DNA from: Methanocaldococcaceae archaeon
GTDB taxonomy: Archaea; AGJL01; Methanococci; Methanococcales; Methanocaldococcaceae
Direction: 5' to 3'
Assembly: GCA_027023665.1 (NCBI GenBank)
Contig: JALVUY010000107.1
Coordinates: forward strand, 1-11,806
Length of the DNA: 11,806 bases
Positions within the stretch are counted from its first letter, which is position 1; each line of letters starts with the position of its first letter. The notes beneath the pieces were generated by a model, which did no database searches, was not told where the DNA came from, and was given only the letters and a program-made list of their open reading frames with translations. This document shows positions 5,453-11,806 of this stretch, one piece after another. A program made the translations under genes and the position numbers.

Positions 5453-6376
5453 ATGGATACATTCGAGATGATAAAGAAAAACACTTATGAAATAGTTAGT
5501 GAAGAAGAACTTAAAGAAGTTTTAAATAAACCAGATAAAAAAGCATACATTGGATTTGAACCAAGTGGTAAAATACATTTAGGGCATTACTTACAAATTA
5601 AAAAGATGATTGACTTACAAAATGCTGGATTTGATATTATAATATTATTGGCTGATTTACATGCCTATCTAAATCAAAAAGGAGAGTTAGATGAGATTAG
5701 AGAAATAGGAGAATACAACAAGAAAGTTTTTGAGGCTATGGGTTTAAAAGCAGAGTATATTTATGGTAGTGAGTTTCAACTTGAGAAAGATTATACTTTA
5801 AATGTATATAAATTGGCTTTAAAAACTACCTTAAAGAGAGCAAGAAGAAGTATGGAACTTATAGCAAGAGAAGATGAAAATCCAAAGGTTGCTGAGGTTA
5901 TCTATCCAATAATGCAAGTCAATGATATTTATTACTTAGATGTTGATGTTGCAGTAGGAGGAATGGAGCAGAGAAAAATCCATATGTTAGCAAGAGAATT
6001 GTTGCCTAAAAAAGTAGTTTGTATTCATAATCCTGTTTTGACTGGATTAGATGGAGAAAGTAAGATGAGTTCTTCAAAAGGAAACTTTATAGCTGTTGAT
6101 GACTCACCAGAAACAATTAGAGAAAAAATTAGAAAAGCATACTGTCCTGCTGGAATTATTGAAAAAAATCCAATAATGGAGATTGCTAAATATTTCCTTG
6201 AATATCCTTTAACTATAAAGAGACCAGAAAAATTTGGTGGAGATATAGCTGTAAATAGTTATGAAGAGTTAGAAGAGTTATTTATAAATAAAAAATTACA
6301 TCCAATGGACTTAAAGAATACAGTTGCTGAAGAGCTTATAAAGATTTTAGAGCCAATTAGAGAGAGGTTGTCATAA
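5453..6376 (+). CDS. tyrS: Tyrosyl-tRNA synthetase
   Basis: Class I synthetase that charges tRNA-Tyr in the cytoplasm. With ATG 5453 it has 307 residues, essentially the length of the M. jannaschii enzyme, and aligns with it along its whole length from memory. Visible motifs are the HIGH-type HLGH (42-45), Tyr32, the QVND block with Gln155 and Asp158 contacting tyrosine, the KMSSS loop (204-208), and the compact archaeal anticodon-binding C-terminus (LHPMDLKN) without an S4-like domain. ATG at 5450 is also in frame but abuts GGTGAT (5444-5449); 5453 gives better spacing and the MDTFEM start. Compared with my memory of M. jannaschii, position 160 is Tyr rather than His and 163 is Asp rather than Gly, beside the tyrosine pocket. 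Convergent with cbiT, 20 bp apart. Confidence 0.96.
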   Translation: MDTFEMIKKNTYEIVSEEELKEVLNKPDKKAYIGFEPSGKIHLGHYLQIKKMIDLQNAGFDIIILLADLHAYLNQKGELDEIREIGEYNKKVFEAMGLKAEYIYGSEFQLEKDYTLNVYKLALKTTLKRARRSMELIAREDENPKVAEVIYPIMQVNDIYYLDVDVAVGGMEQRKIHMLARELLPKKVVCIHNPVLTGLDGESKMSSSKGNFIAVDDSPETIREKIRKAYCPAGIIEKNPIMEIAKYFLEYPLTIKRPEKFGGDIAVNSYEELEELFINKKLHPMDLKNTVAEELIKILEPIRERLS

Positions 6377-6396
6377 TTTAACTTTTTATAATTTTA

Positions 6397-6942
6397 TTAT
6401 TCTTTCACTGCCTTTATTATTGTTATTGGATTTTTTGCTAAAAACATGTGCCCAGATGGTATTTTTTTGCTGTATGAAACTGTAATATTAACTGCCTCTA
6501 CATTATATCCTCTACATTCTAATTCATTTATAATTTTAACGGCATTTTCTAAAACAATAGTGTTAGCAACAATATGATTAATATTTTTTTTGTTCAATAT
6601 TTCAATGATTTTGTCAATGTTTTTTGTTCCACCAATAAATGCCTTATTAAACTCTAATTTTTCTAAAACTTCCTCAGCCCTACCTTTTATAACTTCACAG
6701 TTTTTTATTTTAAATTTATCTAAATTTTGTTTAGTTAATTCTACTGCCTCATCTAAGTAGTCAATTGCATATACAAACTTGCATCTTTTAGCCATCTCAA
6801 CAGTCATTCCCCCACTACCACAGCCAATATCAACAACAACATCATCTTTATTTAAATTTAATTTCCCAATACTAACTGCTCTAATTTCTTCTTTTGTTAT
6901 TGGTATATTATCTTTTCTTATAAATTCACTGTCTGGGATCAT
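6397..6942 (-). CDS. cbiT: Cobalt-precorrin-6B C15-methyltransferase (decarboxylating) CbiT
   Basis: SAM-dependent methyltransferase of the anaerobic corrin pathway; it methylates C15 of precorrin and removes the C12 acetate carboxyl, toward the cobamides that methanogens need for methyl transfer. The 181-residue protein shows the Rossmann SAM motif VVDIGCGSGG, then FVYAIDYLDEAV, GRAEEVL and AFIGGTKNI, and the C-terminal KIPSGHMFLAKNPITI. An upstream ATG at 6969 would add MLSKIGDII; I choose ATG 6942 with GGTGA 7 nt upstream and the usual MIPDSEFIR start. This is the stand-alone CbiT form, not the CbiE-CbiT fusion (CobL) of many bacteria. No other cobamide gene is adjacent. Divergent from the site-2 protease gene, convergent with tyrS. 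Confidence 0.94.
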   Translation of the reverse strand: MIPDSEFIRKDNIPITKEEIRAVSIGKLNLNKDDVVVDIGCGSGGMTVEMAKRCKFVYAIDYLDEAVELTKQNLDKFKIKNCEVIKGRAEEVLEKLEFNKAFIGGTKNIDKIIEILNKKNINHIVANTIVLENAVKIINELECRGYNVEAVNITVSYSKKIPSGHMFLAKNPITIIKAVKE

Positions 6943-7040
6943 AATAATGTCACCAATTTTAGATAACAAAATATAATTATATGTATTGACACAAATAAAA
7001 ATTTAATAATTAAAAAATTACAAGACAAGAGAGGATATTT

Positions 7041-8063
7041 ATGAACTATTCAATAAGATTATTTAGAGTTATGGGAATACCGATAGAGTTGCATATAACA
7101 TTTATTTTATTCTTGATAATTGTAATAGGGCTATCTGTAATCAATAAAAATATATTTTGGGCTATTTTGTTTATTTTATTGTTTGTCTCTGTCGTTTTAC
7201 ATGAATTAGGGCATAGTTATGTGGCTAAAAAGTATGGGGTTAAAATTGAGAAAATTTTGCTTTTGCCTATTGGTGGAGTAGCGATGATGGATAAAATTCC
7301 AAGAGAAGGAGAGCTAAAGATAGGTTTGGCTGGTCCAATAGTTAGTTTTATTATTGGAATCTCTTTGTTGATAATTTCTCAATTTTTTGATATAAATATA
7401 GGTGGTTATCCCTTAATATATACAGTTGGATTGTTAAATTTAATGCTTGGTAGTTTTAACTTAATTCCTGCCTTCCCTATGGATGGAGGTAGAGTGTTAA
7501 GAGCAATTTTATCAAAAAAATATGGCTATTTAAAATCTACAAAAATAGCAGCAAACATTGGAAAAAGTTTAGCTTTGGCTATGTTAATTTTTGGGCTACT
7601 ATCAATGAATATTATATTAATTTTAGTGAGTTTGTTTGTGTATTTTGGTGCTGAACAAGAGAGTAGAATGGTGGAAGTTGAGACAATCTTTAAAAATATT
7701 AGGGCAAAAGACATTATGACCCCAAATCCAGTATGCGTAGATCCAAATATGGCTATTGAAGAATTTTTAAATTTTATGCTTAAACACAAATATTTTGGAT
7801 ATCCAGTAGTTGAAAATGGAAAATTAATTGGTTGTATAGGGATAAGTAATATACACAGTAAAGAAGGAACTGTTAGAGATTATATGGAAAAGCCTGTAAT
7901 AGTTAATGAAGATGCTGAAATAACTGACATTTTAAAAAAGATAGTTTATGCTGATAGAGTCTTTGTGGTAGATGAAAATAACAAATTAAAAGGGATAATA
8001 TCAAAGACAGACATATTAAGATCTATGAGTATATTAGAATTAAAAGAAGAGTTAAATAATTAA
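7041..8063 (+). CDS. Site-2-protease-type membrane metalloprotease (M50) with two CBS domains
   Basis: Intramembrane zinc protease of 340 residues that cleaves membrane-spanning segments of regulatory proteins. The N-terminal about 200 residues form about six membrane segments. Zinc ligands are visible in VLHELGHSYV (His54, Glu55, His58), and the third ligand is Asp148 in FNLIPAFPMDGGR, as in the M. jannaschii enzyme whose structure is known. From about 220, two CBS units follow: AKDIMTPNPVCVDP... and VRDYMEKPVIVNED..., each ending in a GKLIGCIGIS or NKLKGIISKTD strand. CBS pairs usually bind adenine nucleotides, so proteolysis may respond to energy state (inference). GAGAGGAT lies just before ATG 7041. 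The substrate is unknown and no anti-sigma-like partner is nearby. It ends 1 bp from the convergent rps27ae stop. Confidence 0.95.
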   Translation: MNYSIRLFRVMGIPIELHITFILFLIIVIGLSVINKNIFWAILFILLFVSVVLHELGHSYVAKKYGVKIEKILLLPIGGVAMMDKIPREGELKIGLAGPIVSFIIGISLLIISQFFDINIGGYPLIYTVGLLNLMLGSFNLIPAFPMDGGRVLRAILSKKYGYLKSTKIAANIGKSLALAMLIFGLLSMNIILILVSLFVYFGAEQESRMVEVETIFKNIRAKDIMTPNPVCVDPNMAIEEFLNFMLKHKYFGYPVVENGKLIGCIGISNIHSKEGTVRDYMEKPVIVNEDAEITDILKKIVYADRVFVVDENNKLKGIISKTDILRSMSILELKEELNN

Positions 8064-8064
8064 T

Positions 8065-8250
8065 TTATTCTTCTTTCTTTTGAGGCTGTTTCCATTCCAT
8101 ATATCCACATCTTCCACATGAGTATCTGTTTAAGTGCTCAGCCATAAAAACTCCTGGCCCACATCTTGGGCAAAACTTCTTTAATCTAACAACTTTATCT
8201 CCTTCAATTTTGTAATATTTGTATTTTGCTGTTTTTTTACCTTTTGTCAT
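8065..8250 (-). CDS. rps27ae: Ribosomal protein S27ae
   Basis: Small zinc-binding protein of the 30S subunit, 61 residues. Archaeal S27ae lacks the ubiquitin fused to it in eukaryotes, as here. The zinc ribbon is complete: FCPRCG (Cys27, Cys30) and YSCGRCGY (Cys45, Cys48), with a basic N-terminus ([15 protein letters not shown]). Its ATG at 8250 follows the rps24e stop without any gap (TAAATG), with GGGGGAGAG inside the end of rps24e as ribosome site, so the two genes are translationally coupled. Last gene of the rpo7-spt4-DPCK-rps24e-rps27ae cluster. Confidence 0.96.
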   Translation of the reverse strand: MTKGKKTAKYKYYKIEGDKVVRLKKFCPRCGPGVFMAEHLNRYSCGRCGYMEWKQPQKKEE

Positions 8251-8562
8251 TTACTCTCCCCCCTCAGCAGTTGTTTCCTCTTCTTCATCAATTTTATTCT
8301 TTCTTAAAATGTGTTCTCTTTCAATTAACTTTAACATTTCTTCATTGTCATATAATTTAGCATAACCTCTAACTCTCTGCATTCCAGATTCTCCAACAAT
8401 TTTTTCAACGATTAATAAATCCTTATTTGCGTTTAAGATTGCCGCAAGTTTTAATTTAACATCTTTGAATGTAGGTGTTGCTCCTTCATAATCTACAATA
8501 AATCTGTATTCTTTTCTCTTTAATAATGGGTTATACCTTTCTGATAATATCCTTATCTCCAT
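8251..8562 (-). CDS. rps24e: Ribosomal protein S24e
   Basis: Archaeal/eukaryal protein of the 30S subunit, 103 residues. Recognised from MEIRILSERYNPLLKRKEYRF, the VDYEGATPTFKDVKLKLA helix, the IVEKIVGESGMQRVRGYAKLY block and the C-terminal LKLIEREHILRKNK helix, followed by an acidic tail (EEEETTAEGGE). GAGGGAT sits just upstream of ATG 8562. It abuts rps27ae and follows the dephospho-CoA kinase gene by 81 bp. That gap holds a possible extra TATA box (GTTATAAATC on -, about 8627-8636) overlapping the end of the kinase gene. Confidence 0.95.
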   Translation of the reverse strand: MEIRILSERYNPLLKRKEYRFIVDYEGATPTFKDVKLKLAAILNANKDLLIVEKIVGESGMQRVRGYAKLYDNEEMLKLIEREHILRKNKIDEEEETTAEGGE

Positions 8563-8643
8563 ACTTTATCCCTCTTTATAATTTTTTAAATTTTTATTAG
8601 CTTTTTGTTTTTTGTTATTAGTTAAAAGATTTATAACATTATT

Positions 8644-9123
8644 TTAATGTATTTCTATAAATTGTTTTAGAATATCATCAATTTCTTTTTTTATTTTTTC
8701 ATTTATTTTTATAATAACCATTCCTTTATTTGGCAATCCATATAAAACATAAGTACCAATTGGGAAGTATTTGATAACAATTAGAGCTAGTAAATCTTCT
8801 TCTCCATCTACCAATAGAGCGATGTCTTTATCATTTATGGTAGATAGGTATTTAATACTTTCTATTGCCTCATCAGATATACAACCAGGAGGATTTTTTA
8901 CCTTAATAATTTTTTTAAAATTGTGATTTATTTTTATAGGGATTGTTCTTTGAGTTTTTAGATCAAAAATGGATAATTTAGGGATTATGTTATTTTCAAC
9001 TACTGTTTTAGTTACTATATCTCCAACAGTTACTATATCACCATCTATATTTGGTAATGTTTTATATACTTTTCCAAAGGGTTTTTTTAATTTTTCTCTT
9101 AAATTTTCTGGGAGTATTAACAT
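8644..9123 (-). CDS. GTP-dependent dephospho-CoA kinase (DUF359 family)
   Basis: Archaeal enzyme for the last step of coenzyme A synthesis, phosphorylation of dephospho-CoA with GTP, replacing the bacterial/eukaryal ATP-dependent CoaE. The 159 residues show the DUF359 landmarks in order: FGKVYKTL (16-23), TVGDIVT (32-38), FDLKTQR (53-59), KVKNPPGCIS (74-83), LVDGEEDLLAL (104-114) and a YGLPNKG motif (128-134). The family role was shown for a Thermococcus homologue; I infer the same here. The usual Pro after DLLAL appears replaced by Ile (LLALIVIKYFP). It starts 7 bp after the spt4 stop, with its GGAG ribosome site inside the spt4 stop region. The position between spt4 and rps24e is widely conserved in archaea. 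Confidence 0.85.
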   Translation of the reverse strand: MLILPENLREKLKKPFGKVYKTLPNIDGDIVTVGDIVTKTVVENNIIPKLSIFDLKTQRTIPIKINHNFKKIIKVKNPPGCISDEAIESIKYLSTINDKDIALLVDGEEDLLALIVIKYFPIGTYVLYGLPNKGMVIIKINEKIKKEIDDILKQFIEIH

Positions 9124-9130
9124 GCTTAAT

Positions 9131-9310
9131 CTACTCCTTTACACTTAATGCATATTTACCTTTAATTTTAATATTTGCCTTCTTAGCAATTTCTGATTTT
9201 TCTGGATTTAAAACAATTAACAACCCAATCCAATTTTCGCTTGTTGGAGAGTGACATATAGGGCATATTTCGTCGTTAGTTAAATATTTACATTTTAAGC
9301 AGGCTCTCAT
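9131..9310 (-). CDS. spt4: Transcription elongation factor Spt4 (RpoE'')
   Basis: Small zinc protein of 59 residues that pairs with the NGN domain of Spt5 and clamps RNA polymerase for processive elongation. Reading from ATG 9310 gives MRACLKCKYLTNDEICPICH, with zinc Cys at 4, 7, 16 and 19. Then come SPTSENWIGLLIVLNP, the strand that contacts Spt5, and ...IAKKANIKIKGKYALSVKE before TAG (9131-9133). GGTGAGG lies immediately upstream, a strong ribosome site. Length is normal for archaeal Spt4. It is 16 bp after rpo7 and 7 bp before the dephospho-CoA kinase, so clearly in the same operon. Confidence 0.96.
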   Translation of the reverse strand: MRACLKCKYLTNDEICPICHSPTSENWIGLLIVLNPEKSEIAKKANIKIKGKYALSVKE

Positions 9311-9326
9311 AACCTCACCTTTTTAG

Positions 9327-9896
9327 TTATTCTTCTTCCTCTTTTTTATTTTTCTTTTTTTCTTCTTCAATCCACTCTAATTTTCCAAGATATGGCTGTC
9401 TCATCGTTAAAGCTATTTTACTTCCCCTCTTTCTTTCAGCTTTTAAACTAATTGCAACTATCCTTGCTCTAACATAGTCTCCAATTTCTAAAACTTTTCC
9501 AGTCTCTTTTCCAATAATTGCTTCCCTTTTAGGGTCGTAAGATACATAGTCGTCCATAATTTGCGAGACGTGTATTAATCCGTCTAACGGCCCTAATCTT
9601 ACAAAACTACCAAATTCTACGACATCTACTACTTCTCCTTCAATAAGCTCATACATTTCTGGAATATAAACAAGAGTTTCAAATACAACTGGGTGATAAG
9701 CTGAGCCATCTCCATGAACGACTTTTCCTTCTCCTATCTCTTTTACATCAACTATTGACAAAATAAAACCTACATCTTTGTCTAATCTTCCTTCGTATTT
9801 TTCTATAAGAATTTTTTTTATAGTTTCTTTTAAATCATTTCCAAACTCCTCTGGAGGTACTCTAACAACATCAGCAATTTCTAATATTTTATACAT
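9327..9896 (-). CDS. rpoE: DNA-directed RNA polymerase subunit E' (Rpo7)
   Basis: Subunit of the polymerase stalk, equivalent to eukaryotic Rpb7; with Rpo4 it binds nascent RNA and helps open the promoter. The 189 residues comprise the N-terminal tip domain (1-80, [19 protein letters not shown] ... [11 protein letters not shown]) and an S1/OB RNA-binding domain (about 82-170, [20 protein letters not shown] then [10 protein letters not shown]). A short Lys/Glu tail ends it. GAGGTGA 7 nt upstream supports ATG 9896. First gene of the rpo7-spt4-DPCK-rps24e-rps27ae cluster; its promoter must lie in the AT-rich 9897-10100 stretch, where I cannot choose a single TATA box with confidence. Confidence 0.96.
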   Translation of the reverse strand: MYKILEIADVVRVPPEEFGNDLKETIKKILIEKYEGRLDKDVGFILSIVDVKEIGEGKVVHGDGSAYHPVVFETLVYIPEMYELIEGEVVDVVEFGSFVRLGPLDGLIHVSQIMDDYVSYDPKREAIIGKETGKVLEIGDYVRARIVAISLKAERKRGSKIALTMRQPYLGKLEWIEEEKKKNKKEEEE

Positions 9897-10103
9897 AATA
9901 AATTCACCTCTTATTTTGAGTTTATTAAATAAAAAGTAAATAAAAAAGATTAAGAAACATTAAGAGTAGTAATGAATATAATTAAAAATAAGATGGTAAA
10001 TAATAGAAGTATAATTAAGGTTTAAAAAAATAATATTAATAAAGATTTTGCTACAAAGTTATATTTATAATTAACCATTTTATTTTTGTTACCAGTCATG
10101 AAA

Positions 10104-10118
10104 CGAAAAGTATATATA
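10104..10118 (+). promoter_or_regulatory. tRNA-Arg promoter (BRE + TATA)
   Basis: CGAAAAGTATATATA is a strong archaeal promoter match. Initiation about 25 nt further (near 10140) would give a leader of about 33 nt before the tRNA. Confidence 0.7.
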
Positions 10119-10172
10119 GTAGTAGTTTCTATTGTAAGAAGTGCTTACTTGAGAAATTTAAAAGATTTAAGA

Positions 10173-10250
10173 GGACCCGTAGCCTAGCCTGGATAGGGCA
10201 CCGGCCTTCTAAGCCGGGGGTCGGGGGTTCAAATCCCCCCGGGTCCGCCA
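10173..10250 (+). tRNA. tRNA-Arg (anticodon TCT)
   Basis: Complete cloverleaf: acceptor GGACCCG/CGGGTCC, anticodon stem CCGGC/GCCGG with loop CTTCTAA (anticodon TCT, reads AGA/AGG, the main Arg codons in this AT-rich genome), and T arm GGGGG-TTCAAAT-CCCCC. Discriminator G is followed by an encoded CCA. No intron is visible. A run of seven T follows at 10254-10260. Confidence 0.95.
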
Positions 10251-10253
10251 CTC

Positions 10254-10260
10254 TTTTTTT
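10254..10260 (+). terminator. Oligo-T terminator after tRNA-Arg
   Basis: Seven T residues directly after the tRNA-Arg 3' end, a typical archaeal termination signal. It lies before tRNA-Glu, so either part of the transcripts read through or tRNA-Glu has its own TATA (TATTATATAATTAT just upstream). Confidence 0.45.
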
Positions 10261-10277
10261 AAATATTATATAATTAT

Positions 10278-10352
10278 GCTCCGGTGGTGTAGTCCGGCCA
10301 ATCATGCGGGCCTTTCGAGCCCGCGACCCGGGTTCAAATCCCGGCCGGAGCA
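10278..10352 (+). tRNA. tRNA-Glu (anticodon TTC)
   Basis: Cloverleaf with acceptor GCTCCGG/CCGGAGC, anticodon stem CGGGC/GCCCG with loop CTTTCGA (anticodon TTC), T arm CCGGG-TTCAAAT-CCCGG and discriminator A. CCA is not encoded (CTA follows), unlike the tRNA-Arg 27 bp upstream. In methanogens tRNA-Glu also supplies glutamyl-tRNA for tetrapyrrole synthesis. Confidence 0.95.
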
Positions 10353-11097
10353 CTATTCTCTTATTTTATAAGGTAAATTTATATTGACAAATAAATGAAT
10401 ATTCATTGATAATTATACTATAAATATTCACATTCGAAACTTTACAATGTTTTCTAACTTTCGAATGTAAAATATATAAGCTTTTATAATCTAGTATACC
10501 TATCTCCCCTTCACTTCATACTCTTCTATAAACTCCGCAAAAATACTTTAGCATCTAATTCTGTAACATATTTATACTAGGAGACATTTTTCCCCTTAAA
10601 TACTTAATTTTCAAACTTCTTTTGTTCATTCTTTCCCTAAAACTTTTGTATATTAAATATTAAAACTGATTCTTTAAAGAAGGTCTTTTTCCCATATACC
10701 TCCTTTTATTTGTTAACCCATTACTCAATATATATTTTATCTATCTATTTATCCAAATGTACAAATTATAAGACAAATATCACTTCATGTTCTCCGCTCT
10801 CTTATTTTTAAAATAAAATCCCAATGTGTAAGTCCCCCTATGATCTTTAAATTCCATAAAAAATGAGTAAATATTAAATAAAGTATTAAAAATATATAGT
10901 TTTGAAAAAAGGGAAGATTAGATTTAGATCTTCGATTGTTAAATTTTCTTTAGATATAATACTTTTTATTAACCTTAATTACCAGGGATACGATTACCAA
11001 CACTATTGTGACAGAGTTTCTTTACTTATCAATAATATTGTAGATGTTTGATTATAATGCCCCATTGAACCTCCTTTTGTAGCCCCTTGTTCTCCAT
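10353..11097. other. 745 bp without an intact gene
   Basis: I find no credible full-length coding region or known RNA here. The stretch holds a 14-bp palindrome (10394-10407), a 10-bp-arm inverted repeat (10430-10468) with TATA-like sequence on both sides, and a part (about 10500-10860) that is purine-rich on the - strand, the bias expected of coding strands here, with two tiny - strand reading frames. Near the right end (about 10988-11050) short segments look like a scrambled dehydrogenase gene. It is best read as decayed DNA upstream of the pseudogene. Confidence 0.6.
10430..10468. repeat. Inverted repeat with 10-bp perfect arms
   Basis: ACATTCGAAA (10430-10439) and TTTCGAATGT (10459-10468) are perfectly complementary around a 19-nt spacer. 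TATA-like AATATATAAG follows on the + side and TATTTATAG on the - side, so the repeat could sit at the upstream edge of two outward promoters or be the end of a lost element. Confidence 0.7.
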
Positions 11098-11695
11098 GAT
11101 GCATTAAACCATGTTACTGAAGCTGCAACAACTCTAACAAGAAGCCCATATTCAATTGATTTAGCAAGGAGGACAATTGAAATTATTGCTAAATACTTAC
11201 CAATAGCATTAGAGGAGCCTAAAAACTTAGAAGCAAGATATTGGTTATTATATGCCTCTGCAATTGCAGGAATAGCTTTTGATAATGGTTTGTTACATTA
11301 TACACACGCATTGGAACATCCATTGAGTGGAATTAATCCTGAAGTAACACACGGTATTGGATTGGGAGTTTTATTACCAGCGGTTATAAAACACTGTCAT
11401 AAAGCATTGCCAAAAACAAACATTTGCACATATTTACGAACCAATAGTTGAAGATGTGAAGAAAGCAGAAGATGATGGAATTTATTTAGCAAAACAAGTT
11501 GAGAAATGGTTAAATAGTGTAGGATTAACTGAAAAACTACCAGATTTAGGATTTGGAGAAGATGACATTCCACAATTAGTTGATTTAGCATTTAACACTC
11601 CAAGTTTAGATATATTATTAAATTTAGCTCCTGTAGAGGCTACAAGAGAAAGAGTAGAACAAATCTACAGAGATTCTATTAAGCCTATTGAATAA
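11098..11695 (+). pseudogene. Iron-containing alcohol dehydrogenase, C-terminal half, frameshifted
   Basis: From 11098 the frame reads DALNHVTEAATTLTRSPYS and continues through FDNGLLHYTHALEHPLSG and VTHGIGLGVLLPAVIKH, typical of the metal-binding C-terminal domain of Fe-ADH (family III). All four expected metal ligands are present: Asp and His of DALNH, His of THALEH, His of THGIG. The frame stops after CTYLRTNS. The second part continues in the +1 frame from about 11426 (AHIYEPIVEDVKKAEDDG...) to the stop at 11693-11695, so one (or four) extra nucleotides lie around 11411-11423. The N-terminal NAD(P)-binding half (about 190 residues) is missing; a stop (11080-11082) interrupts the frame upstream. 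The family normally has about 380-400 residues, so this remnant of about 199 codons should not be functional. Confidence 0.9.
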
Positions 11696-11806
11696 ATTAT
11701 TTCTTCAAAATTATTATTTTTATTTTATCAAAGTACAAAATCATATAATGATTAATTAGATAATAATCTTTTTTCTCATTGGAAGAGTAAAATAATCTTA
11801 AATTTT

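Noticed and set aside
6943..6969. N-terminal extension of CbiT (9 residues)
   Set aside because: GGTGA at 6950-6954 lies within it and directs initiation at ATG 6942.
10173..10352. tRNA genes as an integration (attachment) site
   Set aside because: No integrase and no second copy of a tRNA 3' end was seen in the window; the shared TTCAAATCCC is simply the normal T arm of both tRNAs.
10129..10353. 74-residue - strand ORF reading MLRPGFEPGSRARKARMIGR...
   Set aside because: It is the antisense translation of tRNA-Arg and tRNA-Glu; such GFEPGSRARKARMIG-type peptides are a known annotation artefact.
10353..11097. CRISPR array or intact insertion sequence in the gene-free stretch
   Set aside because: No regularly spaced direct repeats, and no transposase of meaningful length on either strand.
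11397..11591. 64-residue - strand ORF (Leu/His-rich)
   Set aside because: Antisense to the dehydrogenase pseudogene; no ribosome site or family resemblance.
11696..11806. Possible further gene at the right end
   Set aside because: Only AT-rich sequence with stops in all frames within the visible 111 bases.

Overview
The window reads as chromosomal DNA of a hyperthermophilic methanogen of the genus Methanocaldococcus, close to but not identical with M. jannaschii. The evidence is very low G+C coding DNA broken by G+C-rich tRNAs, GGTGAT/GGAGGTG ribosome binding sites, CGAAAA-plus-TATA promoters, and archaeal information-processing genes. Several proteins (tyrosyl-tRNA synthetase, CbiT, TBP, L1, site-2 protease) look nearly identical, from memory, to M. 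jannaschii orthologues. Most of the window is ordinary core genome; the unusual signals are regulatory elements and one decayed region.

Region 1 (1-4188): the 3' part of a polysaccharide-deacetylase-like gene on + faces a - strand block. That block is rpl1, rpl10, rpl12 (L1 and the L10-L12 ribosomal stalk), then tbp (TATA-binding protein) and hisH (histidine and purine-intermediate pathway). A G+C-rich hairpin inside the start of rpl1 is the L1 autoregulatory site known from Methanococcus. A good promoter motif sits directly after the rpl10 stop and would give rpl12 its own transcript.

Region 2 (4189-8063): a 254-bp leader/promoter region joins rpl1 to rpoL (RNA polymerase subunit Rpo11) and an overlapping conserved gene of unknown function (DUF2067-like). 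A compact divergent promoter follows, with tyrS on +. cbiT (cobamide biosynthesis) converges on tyrS. A membrane metalloprotease with C-terminal CBS domains is read divergently from cbiT.

Region 3 (8065-9896): a compact - strand cluster common in archaea: rpo7 (rpoE'), spt4 (rpoE'', 59 aa), a DUF359/GTP-dependent dephospho-CoA kinase, rps24e and rps27ae. It ties transcription elongation, coenzyme A synthesis and small-subunit ribosomal proteins into one likely operon.

Region 4 (9897-11806): tRNA-Arg(TCT) and tRNA-Glu(TTC) behind a strong promoter, then about 745 bp without an intact gene but with a 10-bp-arm inverted repeat and scraps of coding-like sequence. Last comes the C-terminal half of an iron-containing alcohol dehydrogenase that lacks its NAD(P)-binding half and carries a frameshift: a pseudogene.

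I did not see an obviously new multi-gene system, CRISPR array or intact mobile element. The best leads are the L1 mRNA element, the rpl12 internal promoter, the near-identical DNA of the two TBP repeats, and the orphan region after the tRNAs.
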